Shown: piece by piece, positions 44,448-53,229 of the stretch
Position numbering within the stretch: the first letter of the stretch is position 1
How the letters are laid out: every line of letters begins with the position of its first letter
The notes under the pieces: generated by a model
What the model was told of the DNA's origin: nothing
Database searches by the model: none
What the model saw: the letters and a program-made list of their open reading frames with translations, nothing else
Position numbers and translations under genes: made by a program
Source of the DNA: Clostridium sp. CF012
Lineage (GTDB): Bacteria; Bacillota; Clostridia; Clostridiales; Clostridiaceae
Reading direction: 5' to 3'
Assembly (NCBI RefSeq): GCF_018861755.1
Contig: NZ_JAHLEF010000018.1
Location: forward strand, 26,388-90,387
Length of the DNA: 64,000 nt

Positions 44448-44975
44448 ATGGATGAGGATAAATTAAATTCAGATAATGAAACGAGGCAAAATAAAAAACA
44501 AATTACACATAATCCGAATTACCAATATGAAAAAAAAATTATAGATGATATTACTCAGCAATATAAGAATACCTATGAAGGTTCATCTATTCAGCAACCA
44601 TTAACTGAAGCTAGTGACACCAGCAATACTTCTGACAGTTTTGATTTTAAATCATTGACAGATAAGGTTGTAAATATAAATATTTTAAGATTTGAGTTGG
44701 ATAGATTACCTTTGGACTTCAAAGCAAGGGCTTATTTTGAAAATGATGTAAAACCACTAACAGATACTTTAACGGTGTTGTCCTTTGCAGCCGGTAATTT
44801 TTCCATCTCTGCGTCTAATATGTCAAATACAAATTTTGGGCATGCTTCAAAAATAAAAGATGCTCTAGATTTAGTTGTAGATGTTAATGAAATCGCCGAT
44901 GACTTAATTGAGGTATTGAGATGTAAAATTGATAATATGCTGAAACTCGCTAAGTATGATTGTGATTGTAAATAA
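44448..44975 (+). CDS. Uncharacterised protein
   Basis: I do not recognise this 175-residue protein. The first 65 residues are polar and low in complexity (Asn, Gln, Thr, Ser rich) and likely disordered. Residues about 66-165 look helical, with FELDRLPLDFKARAYFENDV and a long amphipathic segment, and the end is cysteine-rich (DCDCK). It has no signal peptide or membrane segment. A TAGGAG ribosome site precedes the ATG, and a terminator-like hairpin follows, so it is probably a single-gene transcript. Its place in a conserved-gene region suggests a chromosomal and not a mobile gene. Confidence 0.75.
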   Translation: MDEDKLNSDNETRQNKKQITHNPNYQYEKKIIDDITQQYKNTYEGSSIQQPLTEASDTSNTSDSFDFKSLTDKVVNINILRFELDRLPLDFKARAYFENDVKPLTDTLTVLSFAAGNFSISASNMSNTNFGHASKIKDALDLVVDVNEIADDLIEVLRCKIDNMLKLAKYDCDCK

Positions 44976-44990
44976 TTTTTATAATATTAA

Positions 44991-45023
44991 AGAGAATCAG
45001 GGTTGATATGGCCTTGATTCTTT
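44991..45023 (+). terminator. Terminator after the 175-residue protein gene
   Basis: AGAATCAGG (44993-45001) pairs with CCTTGATTCT (45012-45021), one G-T pair, followed by TTTTATTT. Confidence 0.65.
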
Positions 45024-45105
45024 TATTTAATTTGCTAGGAAATTAAGGGTTATTATTATTAAAACTGGTAAAAATAAATATGGTAATGAATTTGGAGGTA
45101 ATATA

Positions 45106-45327
45106 ATGAAAAAAATATGTCCGGTTTGCAATAATCTAGAAAGAAAAATTTGCAAGTGTGAAAAATGTAGTGCTATAATGATGGATAAAGGAATAATACA
45201 AGAATATTTCGACGATTATACTGCTAATATGGAAATTAATGACCATGATCAATTCTGTGTCCATATATATCAGTGCAGTAATTGTAATTTTTATGACAGA
45301 ATTAAAATCAACAAAATATTGATTTAA
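45106..45327 (+). CDS. Small zinc-ribbon-like protein
   Basis: The 73-residue protein has four cysteine pairs or triplets (CPVC near residue 5, CKCEKC near 17-22, C near 48, CSNC near 55-58) that would bind one or two zinc ions. The function is unknown. It has a strong GGAGG ribosome site 8 bases before the ATG. It sits between two unrelated genes with its own spacing. Confidence 0.75.
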   Translation: MKKICPVCNNLERKICKCEKCSAIMMDKGIIQEYFDDYTANMEINDHDQFCVHIYQCSNCNFYDRIKINKILI

Positions 45328-45383
45328 GAAAATCGATTTTGTAGTAGGAAACTAAAGCACACTAAGAACTGGGGGGAACAGGA

Positions 45384-46280
45384 ATGACAAAAACTATTTT
45401 ACAATATCAAAATGCCTTTAATAGTGTAGTGGATAGAATAAAAATTGATGAATCAGTTTTATCAGTGATGGTATTTGGAAGTATGGTGACAGGAGATTTG
45501 TGGGAAGAATCAGATATTGATCTTTTCGTAATTGTCAAAGAAAATTTCGAGAAAATTAGAGATATATATACGCAGGAAAAAGGTATTCCTGTTCATATTA
45601 AACTCATGGGTAAAGAAAAATTTATACAAATTTATTCTGACAATCTAAAGGGCGGATATATACATAGAATTTTCTCATCTTCAAGGCTAGTGTTTTCAAA
45701 AGATATGGATGTAACAGTAAGGTTCGATGGTGGTAGATTTTTCCCGGATGTTGATAGAGAACGATGGGGTATGTTTTTTTTAGGAAAGCTTTTAAAAGAT
45801 ATGGGAGTATGTAAAAAGTATTTATGGAGCAATGGGATATATACATCCTACAGTACAGCCATAAGATGTATAGAAAAGTATTCAAGACTATTTGTTAATT
45901 CATCAGGGTATATGATTAGCAAGGACGTTTTGGCCATGGCCATGAATTTAAATGATGATTTTAAACAATGTGTTGATAAATTATTTTTTGAAAAATCAAA
46001 TATAGCAGATACGATTCAAGAAACGATGACATTTCTAGAGGAAAGCATTAATTCAAGTATTAAGAGTAATTGCGACTTACTTTTAAACTTTATGAGAGAG
46101 CAAGATAAGTTTTTAAGCGCTGAGGAAATTATGGCAGAGGATTTATTTGTGCATTTTGATATAGACATGGAAGAATTGCTTAACAAACTATGGGAAAGGG
46201 ATATTATTAAAAAGGAAACAAGAGATTTTAAAATTGACAAGGAAAAAATCTTATTTAAGCAAAATGTATATTTTGTTTAA
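45384..46280 (+). CDS. Nucleotidyltransferase-fold protein
   Basis: The 298-residue protein has an N-terminal Pol-beta-type nucleotidyltransferase domain with VFGSMVTGDLWEESDIDLFV (residues about 29-48), including the G-S and D-x-D metal-binding residues. The remainder is helical and of unknown function; its last 50 residues (MAEDLFVHFDIDMEELLNKL) could be a winged helix. Substrate and role are unknown; the family includes antibiotic adenylyltransferases and MNT-type antitoxins. No HEPN partner gene adjoins it. It lies 27 bases before the MocR-type regulator gene. Confidence 0.78.
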   Translation: MTKTILQYQNAFNSVVDRIKIDESVLSVMVFGSMVTGDLWEESDIDLFVIVKENFEKIRDIYTQEKGIPVHIKLMGKEKFIQIYSDNLKGGYIHRIFSSSRLVFSKDMDVTVRFDGGRFFPDVDRERWGMFFLGKLLKDMGVCKKYLWSNGIYTSYSTAIRCIEKYSRLFVNSSGYMISKDVLAMAMNLNDDFKQCVDKLFFEKSNIADTIQETMTFLEESINSSIKSNCDLLLNFMREQDKFLSAEEIMAEDLFVHFDIDMEELLNKLWERDIIKKETRDFKIDKEKILFKQNVYFV

Positions 46281-46306
46281 AATTTTTGAAATAAATAGGT
46301 GTAGTT

Positions 46307-47722
46307 ATGCAGAAGTATGAAATCAAGTTCAACTTAGAAATCCCCAAGTATATAGAAATATCAAAACATATAAAAAAGATGATTGATGAAAATAACCTTG
46401 ATGACGGTGAAAAATTACCTTCTATAAGAAAATTAGCAAAAAAATTGATGGTTAATGAGGTTACCGTAGTTAGTGCTTATAAAAAACTTGAAGCTGAGGG
46501 CTATGCATATCAAAAGATGGGCAGTGGAACTTATGCTAAAAGAAGAGATACAAATATAAAGTTTAAAAAAGAATATTCAAATACCTTAAAAAAGATTTCT
46601 GGGCAAGAGCTTAAAATATATGTAGATTTTACAGGAGAAATCACCAGTAGTGAATTTTTCCCAGTAACAGTATTTAAAGATGTATTGAATGAAGTATTAG
46701 ATAGAGATGGTGCAGAAGCTTTTGCATATAAGGAAGCTTTGGGGTATGAAGGACTTAGAAACAGTATAAGTAGTTTTTTTTGGGACAATAAGGTAAGCTC
46801 TGAGGATATATTGATCCTTTCCGGGGCACAGCAGGGTATTGATATAGTGTCAAAATCTATAATAAATATTCATGATAATGTTGTTGTAGAAAAACCAACC
46901 TATGGTGGTGCACTAACGGTTTTCAAATGGAGAAGGGCTAATATATTTGAAGTTGATATCTTAGAAGATGGCATAGATTTACTACAATTTCAAGAAATAC
47001 TAAAGAAGAATAGAATAAAATGTTTTTATGCCATGAGTTATTTTCAAAATCCTACAGGAGCCACCTATAGTCTGGAGAAAAAGCTAAAAATATTAGAACT
47101 TGCAGAGGTCTATGATTTTTATATTGTTGAAGATGATTATTTATCTGAGCTAATATATGACCAAAAGCAATATAAGAGTTTTAAGAGCTTAGATGCATTT
47201 GACCGAGTTATTTATATTAAGAGTTTTTCAAAGATATTTCTGCCAGGAATAAGACTAGGATATATGATATCACCAGAGAAATACAAAGAGCACATTCAAA
47301 ATTCAAAAATTAACACAGATATATCAACTTCAAGTCTTATGCAGCGTGCCCTAGATTTATATATAAATAAAGATCTTTGGAAACAGCATATAAATTATCT
47401 TAATATGGCTTATAAAGACAAATATGACTTTATGATAAATTGTATAGATAAATATTTAGTCAATAAAGTTAGTTATTTTACTCCTGGAGGGGGCATTAAT
47501 TTTTATTTTAAATTAGCTGATGGTTTGTTAATTAATTCTATGGACTTGTTTTATAGCTGCAAGAATAGAAAAGTTTTAATTACACCTGGAGTTTTATTTT
47601 ATAAAAATGCGCAGCAGGGCAATAATTATTTTAGATTGAGTTTTTCAGAATTAAAAAAGCCCGAAATAGAAGAAGGGATTAAGATTATATCAGAAATATT
47701 AGAGAAAATACAAACAAGGTAA
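46307..47722 (+). CDS. MocR-family regulator (GntR winged helix fused to an aminotransferase fold)
   Basis: The 471-residue protein has an N-terminal GntR-type winged helix (about 1-80, LPSIRKLAKKLMVNEVTVV) joined to a fold-type I PLP domain with NPTGATYSL near 245, the VEDDYLSEL aspartate and the PLP lysine in IKSFSKIFLPGIRLGYM near 305. MocR proteins sense PLP or an amino compound; PdxR is the best known. No pdxST genes adjoin, so the target may be the neighbouring genes or elsewhere. A GGTG ribosome site is weak, and the gene may be coupled to the one upstream. Confidence 0.88.
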   Translation: MQKYEIKFNLEIPKYIEISKHIKKMIDENNLDDGEKLPSIRKLAKKLMVNEVTVVSAYKKLEAEGYAYQKMGSGTYAKRRDTNIKFKKEYSNTLKKISGQELKIYVDFTGEITSSEFFPVTVFKDVLNEVLDRDGAEAFAYKEALGYEGLRNSISSFFWDNKVSSEDILILSGAQQGIDIVSKSIINIHDNVVVEKPTYGGALTVFKWRRANIFEVDILEDGIDLLQFQEILKKNRIKCFYAMSYFQNPTGATYSLEKKLKILELAEVYDFYIVEDDYLSELIYDQKQYKSFKSLDAFDRVIYIKSFSKIFLPGIRLGYMISPEKYKEHIQNSKINTDISTSSLMQRALDLYINKDLWKQHINYLNMAYKDKYDFMINCIDKYLVNKVSYFTPGGGINFYFKLADGLLINSMDLFYSCKNRKVLITPGVLFYKNAQQGNNYFRLSFSELKKPEIEEGIKIISEILEKIQTR

Positions 47723-47734
47723 GGTGAGAAGCTT

Positions 47735-48394
47735 TTGAAAAAGGGATTAGTGGACATCGACTGGCAATCCATTGGGAAATATTCCCATGAAGAAATATCT
47801 TATTTCTTGTTTTTAGAGGGCAAAACTATGGAAGCCATATGTAAAATCAGAAATTTGGATAATGCCATTGTGCAAAAACATATTATAGATGGTAAAATAA
47901 AATATAGATTTTTAGTGAAAAGCAATGATACTAATGAACTTTTCAAAAGTATTGCGAACGCTGGAAAAGAGGATAAAATTTATTTTTTAAATTCAATGAG
48001 CGAGGAAAATAAAAATAAATTAACTACACTCATAAAAACTAGTTATGGGGAGATGTATCCTAAAGACAAAGAGGCTGCAGTTTGGATTTTAGGTGAATTA
48101 AAAGATGTGGCTTGTTTAGATATTTTAATCAAAGCTTCTGTGAATAAATCCATAAATATACGTAGAATGGCAGTTTCGGCAATGGGAAAAATGGGTGATG
48201 AAAGAGCAGAAGTGGCATTACTTAGAGCTCTTTCTGACGAGAATCCACAAGTGGTAAGTTATGCAATAAAATCTCTAGGTAAAATAAAAAGTGAAAAAGC
48301 TATTACAAAAATAAAATACTTATATGAGAATACGGACAAAAAATACATAATTGATGCGGCTCAAAATTTTTTATCACTGATGGAGCCAATATAG
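47735..48394 (+). CDS. HEAT-repeat protein
   Basis: The 219-residue protein has an N-terminal helical part that reads like a helix-turn-helix (YFLFLEGKTMEAICKIRNLD) and three or so HEAT/PBS-type repeats from about residue 110 on (AAVWILGELKDVACLDILIK; RRMAVSAMGKMGDERAEVAL; VVSYAIKSLGKIKSEKAITK). Such repeats mediate protein contacts. Start is TTG at 47735 with AAGGTGAG before it, 12 bases after the MocR gene, so the two are probably co-expressed. Function unknown. Confidence 0.8.
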   Translation: MKKGLVDIDWQSIGKYSHEEISYFLFLEGKTMEAICKIRNLDNAIVQKHIIDGKIKYRFLVKSNDTNELFKSIANAGKEDKIYFLNSMSEENKNKLTTLIKTSYGEMYPKDKEAAVWILGELKDVACLDILIKASVNKSINIRRMAVSAMGKMGDERAEVALLRALSDENPQVVSYAIKSLGKIKSEKAITKIKYLYENTDKKYIIDAAQNFLSLMEPI

Positions 48395-48459
48395 AGAAAA
48401 ACTACGGGCTAGCCTTAAATTTCACTCTAGAACATCGAGTCAATGACGGGAGAATTTGA

Positions 48460-49101
48460 ATGAGTTATTTTACAATAAAAGATGAATCAAAAGCTGAATT
48501 TAAAGAGAAAAAGTCCATTTTTATCGGTCATGGGAAAAGAGTTGAAACGGAAGAAGAAGCTAAGGAATTTATCCAAAAGATTAAGAGTCAGCACAAAGAA
48601 GCTAGGCACAATGTTTATGCCTATATAATTGGTGAAAATAGAATGATACAGAGATATAGTGATGATGGAGAACCTCATGGTACAGGAGGGATCCCTATGC
48701 TAGAGGTTTTAAAAAAGAGCGACCTTACAGATGTAGTTGTAGTAGTTACTAGATATTTTGGAGGAATCCTTCTTGGCACTGGTGGGCTTGCAAGAGCATA
48801 TTCTAAAGGGGCTTCCCTAGCCATTAAAGAGGCAGGGGTAGTGGAGAAGGTTAAGGGTATTCCATTAGAAATAGTAATTGAATATGATCTACTTGGAAAG
48901 CTGCAACATGTATGTGCAGAGGGAAACACTCATATAGAGAATATAGAGTATACTGACAAAGTGAAAATTAAAATTCTTTGTGAGTTTAATAATCTAGAAA
49001 AATTACAGTCACAAATAACTGAAGTTACCTCTGGAAAAGCAATGTTTGAAGAAGAAGAGACGAAAATGTACTTCAAATTAGAAAACAGATTGTACGAATA
49101 A
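48460..49101 (+). CDS. yigZ: YigZ/IMPACT-family protein
   Basis: The 213-residue protein matches the UPF0029/IMPACT family: RHNVYAYIIG, QRYSDDGEPHGTGGIPMLEV near residue 70, VVTRYFGGILLGTGGLARAY near 98, and a C-terminal DUF1949-type domain. The biochemical role in bacteria is unsettled; the eukaryotic homologue modulates GCN2. Length is standard. GGGAG precedes the ATG, and a hairpin terminator follows. Confidence 0.93.
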   Translation: MSYFTIKDESKAEFKEKKSIFIGHGKRVETEEEAKEFIQKIKSQHKEARHNVYAYIIGENRMIQRYSDDGEPHGTGGIPMLEVLKKSDLTDVVVVVTRYFGGILLGTGGLARAYSKGASLAIKEAGVVEKVKGIPLEIVIEYDLLGKLQHVCAEGNTHIENIEYTDKVKIKILCEFNNLEKLQSQITEVTSGKAMFEEEETKMYFKLENRLYE

Positions 49102-49133
49102 TACGTGGAAAACAACCTCCTTTAGTAAATTGT

Positions 49134-49157
49134 AAGAAAAGTATAAATACTTTTCTT
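49134..49157 (+). terminator. Terminator after yigZ
   Basis: AAGAAAAGTAT (49134-49144) and ATACTTTTCTT (49147-49157) form a perfect 11-bp stem with a two-base gap, then CTTTTATTT. Confidence 0.7.
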
Positions 49158-49297
49158 CTTTTATTTGAAAAGTACATTATTCGATGATATAATGGGAAAG
49201 TAATGTACTTATAACTAATTCATAGGATTATTGCTATATATTAGGCATAATCAAAAAAAATTTCACACATAAAATAGTTAGTTGGGAGGAATTTCAA

Positions 49298-50035
49298 ATG
49301 TCGGGACATTCAAAATGGCATAACATACAACAGAAAAAAGGTAAAATGGATTCTAAAAGAGGTAAAATATTCACAAAAATAGGTAAAGAATTAATAATGG
49401 CAGCAAAAGGTGGTGCAAGTTTAGAGATTAATGCTAAACTTAGAGATGTAGTAGCAAAAGCTAAATCTAATAACATGCCTGCTGACACAATAACTAGAGC
49501 AATAAAAAAAGGCTCTGGGGAGCTTAATGACATAAACTACGAAGAAATAGTTTATGAGGGTTATGGAGCAGAAGGCGTTGCTGTAGTAATTAACACATTA
49601 ACAGACAAAAAAAATAGAAGTGTAGCAACTGTAAGACATGCTTTTGATAGATGTGGTGGAAACATGGGAGCGGCAGGATGCGTAAACTGGATGTTTGCTA
49701 AAAAAGGACAAATTATCATAGAAAGAACAGCGGCTATGGATGAAGATGAAATCATGATGTTAGCACTAGAAGCAGGTGCAGAAGATTTCAACGCAGAAAC
49801 AGAAATGTTTGAAATTATCACAGCTGTAGAAAACTTTGGAGCAGTAAGAGAAGTGCTAGAAGCAGCAGGATTTGAATTTGCATCTGCAGAGCTTACAATG
49901 ATACCAGATAACATGATACCTGTTAGCTTAGAAGGCGCAGGTAAGGTACAAAGGCTTATAGATATGCTTGAAGATGATGACGATGTACAAGACGTTTATC
50001 ATAATGCAGAGTTCCCTGAGGAATTTGAGGGATAA
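49298..50035 (+). CDS. yebC: YebC/PmpR-family protein (TACO1 family)
   Basis: The 245-residue protein opens [17 protein letters not shown] and contains [17 protein letters not shown] and [20 protein letters not shown], all family hallmarks. YebC-type proteins are described as transcriptional regulators and, more recently, as translation factors for proline-rich stretches. GGGAGG precedes the ATG. It is the last clearly chromosomal gene before the mobile region. Confidence 0.95.
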   Translation: MSGHSKWHNIQQKKGKMDSKRGKIFTKIGKELIMAAKGGASLEINAKLRDVVAKAKSNNMPADTITRAIKKGSGELNDINYEEIVYEGYGAEGVAVVINTLTDKKNRSVATVRHAFDRCGGNMGAAGCVNWMFAKKGQIIIERTAAMDEDEIMMLALEAGAEDFNAETEMFEIITAVENFGAVREVLEAAGFEFASAELTMIPDNMIPVSLEGAGKVQRLIDMLEDDDDVQDVYHNAEFPEEFEG

Positions 50036-50135
50036 AGGGCTGAGAGGCAATGGCATGATGGTAAACGTTTAAGAAAATCGTTCTATGATGGCATACGAAT
50101 AGGTTAATGTGTTTCAGTTATGGATGTACGAGTTG

Positions 50136-50183
50136 AACACCTTATTATATTGATAATTAGTCAATATGAGAGGGTGTTTTTTT
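50136..50183 (+). terminator. Hairpin with T-run just before, and overlapping, the recombinase start region
   Basis: Arms 50136-50153 and 50161-50178 (AACACC...ATATTGA against TCAATAT...GGGTGTT) pair with wobble pairs and one mismatch around a 7-base loop, and T continues to 50183. The recombinase ATG at 50184 follows at once, and its likely ribosome site is inside the right arm. It may stop yebC transcripts and hide the ribosome site. Confidence 0.7.
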
Positions 50184-51101
50184 ATGTTAATAAATGATTC
50201 GTTAAAAGAATTTATATTTGATTGTGAGATAAGAAAAATTAGTCCAAGAACTTTAAAGAGTTATAGAAATAATAATCAGAGGTTTTTTAACTACATTAAA
50301 AAAGAATTTAATATTACTGAATTAGAAGAGTTTTCGCATTTGCATATTAAAAACTACTTTAGATTTTTAATAGATAAAGGACTTACGGAAACTTATGCAA
50401 ATGGAATTTTAAAATGTATGAGAGCATTTTTTGTATACTGTATTAATGAAGAATATGTGAGTAAAAATCCATGTTTAAAAATATCATGGCAAAGAGAACC
50501 TAAGATTTTAATAAATACATTTACTGATTTGGAAATGATAAATATGGTAAATGCTTTTAACTATTTTAACTATTTAAATGCAAGAAATAAAACTATCATA
50601 GCTTTTCTAGTTGATACAGGAGCAAGGAATGCTGAGACTTGTAGCATATTAAACAATAACATAAAGGACAATTATGTTCTAATTCAAGGGAAAGGTAATA
50701 AACAAAGGCAAGTCGGATTAAGTCCAGAACTAAGAAAGATTATGATGAAATACAATAGGATTAAAGAGTTTTATTTTAAAGATAAGAATATTAATTATGA
50801 TAACTATTTTTTATCAAATACAGGATTACCACTTACCATTGAAACTATTGAAAGAGTGGTCAAGATTGCAGGTACAATAGCAGGTGTAAGGAAAGATATA
50901 AGATGTTCCCCTCACACAATAAGACACTATTTTGCTCAAAAACAGTTGCGTAATAAGTTAGATATTTACAGTTTATCTCGTATTCTTGGACATGAGAATG
51001 TCATGATTACAAAGATATACCTACAGTCAATAAAGGATGAAGATATAGTTACTATGTCTATCAAAACCTCGCCATTATCAACATTGAGTAGGAGAAAATA
51101 A
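50184..51101 (+). CDS. Tyrosine recombinase (XerD-like integrase)
   Basis: The 305-residue protein has an N-terminal SAM-like core-binding domain (about 1-95) and a catalytic domain with the family residues: R in DTGARNAETC near 150, HTIRHYF near 244-250, and LGHENVMITKIYLQ with the nucleophilic tyrosine near 278. It could be the integrase of the mobile region that follows, or a Xer-like recombinase. Start is taken at 50184; an ATG six codons upstream lies inside the hairpin. No attachment sites can be defined because the right end of the region is outside the window. Confidence 0.9.
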   Translation: MLINDSLKEFIFDCEIRKISPRTLKSYRNNNQRFFNYIKKEFNITELEEFSHLHIKNYFRFLIDKGLTETYANGILKCMRAFFVYCINEEYVSKNPCLKISWQREPKILINTFTDLEMINMVNAFNYFNYLNARNKTIIAFLVDTGARNAETCSILNNNIKDNYVLIQGKGNKQRQVGLSPELRKIMMKYNRIKEFYFKDKNINYDNYFLSNTGLPLTIETIERVVKIAGTIAGVRKDIRCSPHTIRHYFAQKQLRNKLDIYSLSRILGHENVMITKIYLQSIKDEDIVTMSIKTSPLSTLSRRK

Positions 51102-51294
51102 TCAATCAATATGGAAATAAAGGATACTATAGCAGTTTATACAAACATAATTTAAATTGTACAATAGAAAATTTATTTGAAATGGTTGGAAAAACCTTTT
51201 AAAAGGAATTATATACTAATTTTAACTATATTTATATTGATTTTAAGATTATTTAAATATATAATTTGTATTAGAACAAAGGGGGCAGAATAAA

Positions 51295-51738
51295 ATGGAA
51301 ACTAGGTTAGAACTGAATAAAACGGAAACTAAGGTAGAACCGAGTAGAATGGAAACAAAGTTTTGTAAATTTTGTGGGGAAAAAGTAGCTATAGATGCAG
51401 TGATATGCATTAAATGTGGTAGACAGATTGAAGAAATTAAAATGGGCATACAAAATGCACCAGCTCAACCTCAGCAAATAATTATTAATAACTCTAGCAA
51501 TAGTTCAAATAGCAGTGTTAATAATAACAACATTGGCGGGGTACCAATGGGTAGACCAAAATCCAAGATGATGGCATTACTATTGTGTATATTCTTAGGA
51601 TGGTTAGGAGGGCATAAATTCTATGAAGGTAAAACTTTAATGGGAATCATATACTTATTTACATTTGGATTAGTTGGTATAGGCATAATAATTGACTTTT
51701 TAGCATTACTAGTAAAACCAAGTACATATTACGTATAA
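51295..51738 (+). CDS. TM2-domain protein with an N-terminal zinc ribbon
   Basis: The 147-residue protein has a zinc ribbon (CKFCGEKVAIDAVICIKCG, residues about 23-41), an asparagine/serine-rich linker and a C-terminal TM2 domain of two hydrophobic helices (MMALLLCIFLGWLGGHKFYEG; IIYLFTFGLVGIGIIIDFLA, each cited in part). TM2 proteins are common in phage and mobile regions; their role is unknown. AAAGGGGG precedes the ATG. It ends before the first copy of a repeated terminator cassette. Confidence 0.85.
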   Translation: METRLELNKTETKVEPSRMETKFCKFCGEKVAIDAVICIKCGRQIEEIKMGIQNAPAQPQQIIINNSSNSSNSSVNNNNIGGVPMGRPKSKMMALLLCIFLGWLGGHKFYEGKTLMGIIYLFTFGLVGIGIIIDFLALLVKPSTYYV

Positions 51739-51805
51739 TATAATCAATATTAATTTAGAAGGAAAGGATATTATTTAAGATTTAAATATTATAATATCTA
51801 TAAAA

Positions 51806-51914
51806 ATAACAATACTGCACTTAGGGGGAACCCAGTGCAGTATTGTTTTTTTTAGTCATTATTTAAAAAGGATTGGTGTTTAAATTATAGACTATTTTGA
51901 AAATTTTATTTACT
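51806..51914 (+). repeat. Terminator/promoter cassette, copy A
   Basis: This stretch contains a strong terminator (14-base arms 51808-51821 and 51834-51847, AACAATACTGCACT and its complement, then a run of T) followed by the conserved segment TAAATTATAGAC (51881-51892) and AAATTTTATTTAC. Copy B at 52599-52713 has the same order with diverged sequence. Copy A separates the TM2 gene from the secreted-protein gene. Confidence 0.75.
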
Positions 51915-51937
51915 GCATCTATTTAAATAAAGAAATT

Positions 51938-51966
51938 TTTACAAATGTGGCAAAATGTATTATAAT
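51938..51966 (+). promoter_or_regulatory. Sigma-A promoter of the secreted-protein gene
   Basis: TTTACA (51938-51943) and TATAAT (51961-51966) are exactly 17 bases apart, 29 bases before the ATG at 51995. Confidence 0.75.
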
Positions 51967-51994
51967 TGAAATGTAAAACAAAGGGGGAGAATAT

Positions 51995-52384
51995 ATGAGA
52001 AATAAGCTGAAAAGCTTCAGTGCCATATTGATTTTTACATTCTCATTTTATCTATTAGCCAATATTGCAGTACCAGTACAAGCAACGACAGCTAAAGTAG
52101 TACAAGCTCCTGTAAAAGTATCAGCAAGTGTAAATAGCAAAACACCTTTTCAGAATACAATAGTTAAGGTTACAGTAAATGGACCTGCAACAAGTTCTGT
52201 TAAAATAATTTGCCATTATAGAACTGACGATGCTACATATAAAGACACGATTGCTTCAAATGGTAAAAGAGTAATTCAGGTTAAAATAGGAAACGCTACC
52301 AGAAAGTTTAATGTAGTTGTTGATGTATTGGTAACTTACAAAGGTAAGATATATACTACTAAAACCTCATTTAAACCTATGTAA
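51995..52384 (+). CDS. Small secreted protein of unknown function
   Basis: The 129-residue protein has a classic signal peptide (basic RNKLK, hydrophobic AILIFTFSFYLLANIAV, likely cleavage after VQA near residue 31). The mature part of about 98 residues is rich in Val, Thr and Lys with a beta-strand pattern (KVTVNGPATSSVKIICHYR; KFNVVVDVLVTYKGKIYTT), reminiscent of a single Ig-like wall or surface domain. It lacks a sortase motif. GGGGGAG precedes the ATG, and a terminator follows. I do not recognise a family. Confidence 0.8.
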   Translation: MRNKLKSFSAILIFTFSFYLLANIAVPVQATTAKVVQAPVKVSASVNSKTPFQNTIVKVTVNGPATSSVKIICHYRTDDATYKDTIASNGKRVIQVKIGNATRKFNVVVDVLVTYKGKIYTTKTSFKPM

Positions 52385-52391
52385 GTATAAG

Positions 52392-52432
52392 AAAGCTTAA
52401 GGTTAGAGAAATCTAGCTTTAGCTTTTTTATT
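52392..52432 (+). terminator. Terminator after the secreted-protein gene
   Basis: AAAGCTTAAG (52392-52401) pairs with CTTTAGCTTT (52417-52426) with one mismatch and runs into TTTTT. Confidence 0.7.
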
Positions 52433-52598
52433 TTTTGTTTATTCAAAATTGTTAAAAATGGTATTATATGTTGTAAATATAAAAATAATGTATTATCATA
52501 GAAATTGTGAGGTTGTTTCTTTAAGTCAGGAATTGGACAAGCTTATTTTTCAATATTATTCATGTGAAATACAAATATAAATAGAGTTAAAAATATAA

Positions 52599-52713
52599 AT
52601 AAAAATACTGCACCTAGGGGATACCTAAGTGCAGTATTTTTTTCATTAGTTCGTTAATTATCATAATAAAAAGATTATTTAAATTATAGACCATTCTAAA
52701 AATTTTATTCACT
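52599..52713 (+). repeat. Terminator/promoter cassette, copy B
   Basis: The stem AAAAATACTGCAC (52601-52613) pairs with 52629-52641, and an inner TAGG/CCTA lengthens it. The segment AAATTATAGACCATT (52681-52695) and AAATTTTATTCAC follow, matching copy A at 51806-51914. No open reading frame follows within 500 bases, so the gene that copy B once served appears lost. Confidence 0.7.
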
Positions 52714-53229
52714 TAATTTAGTAAATAAAGGGTTTTTTAACACTTGGAGATAGTGTAAAATTATACTTTTATCTTTTATTTACCCTAAAATTGTCCATCA
52801 GTCCATTGTGGCTATGCCTACGTCCCCCATGATGGGGAATAGGAGCAATTCTCAGGGCTTTTAAATCCAATAATGATAAGATATATGAATAAGAGGTGTA
52901 TCTTCAATGAGAGTGATATTTTCGACCAAGATACAACGGTTTAGAAGGTGTTGTATTAATATGATTTTATAAAAATTGTTATACTTTAGAGACGTGATAA
53001 AAAACATCAATAGTAACGATATGGTTCTGATTTACTTGTGGGTAAAACCACCTCTAACAAAGCATATAAGCCACCCAACACTTTTAAAACGGACTGAGGT
53101 GCAATCGTATCATGCCGATTGGATGTGCTTAGAGTGGCTTATATGTATGGACATAATTACCACTATATTTACCTACAATTTGTTAATATAATTAAATTGT
53201 AGTAAGTAACTAAAGATGAGGTGAATGTT
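52714..53229 (+). other. Gene-free stretch with several hairpins; possible structured RNA
   Basis: No convincing gene lies here. I see a compact stem CCCCAT/ATGGGG (52825-52837), TGTATCTT/AAGATACA (52897-52904, 52928-52935), and the strongest element: a perfect 12-bp stem CATATAAGCCAC (53063-53074) with GTGGCTTATATG (53134-53145) enclosing a second hairpin CAATCG/CGATTG (53102-53107, 53116-53121). This part is less AT-rich than its surroundings. It leads into the coiled-coil/HNH gene pair and may be its leader RNA or a remnant of an insertion element. Confidence 0.4.

Noticed and set aside
53063..53145. Retron or reverse-transcriptase-associated RNA
   Set aside because: The closing 12-bp stem is suggestive, but no reverse transcriptase gene is present in the window.
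52976..53191. 71-codon ORF over the nested stem
   Set aside because: It starts without a ribosome site, has an unnatural composition (Trp, His and Ile rich), and overlaps a palindromic structure that explains the sequence better.
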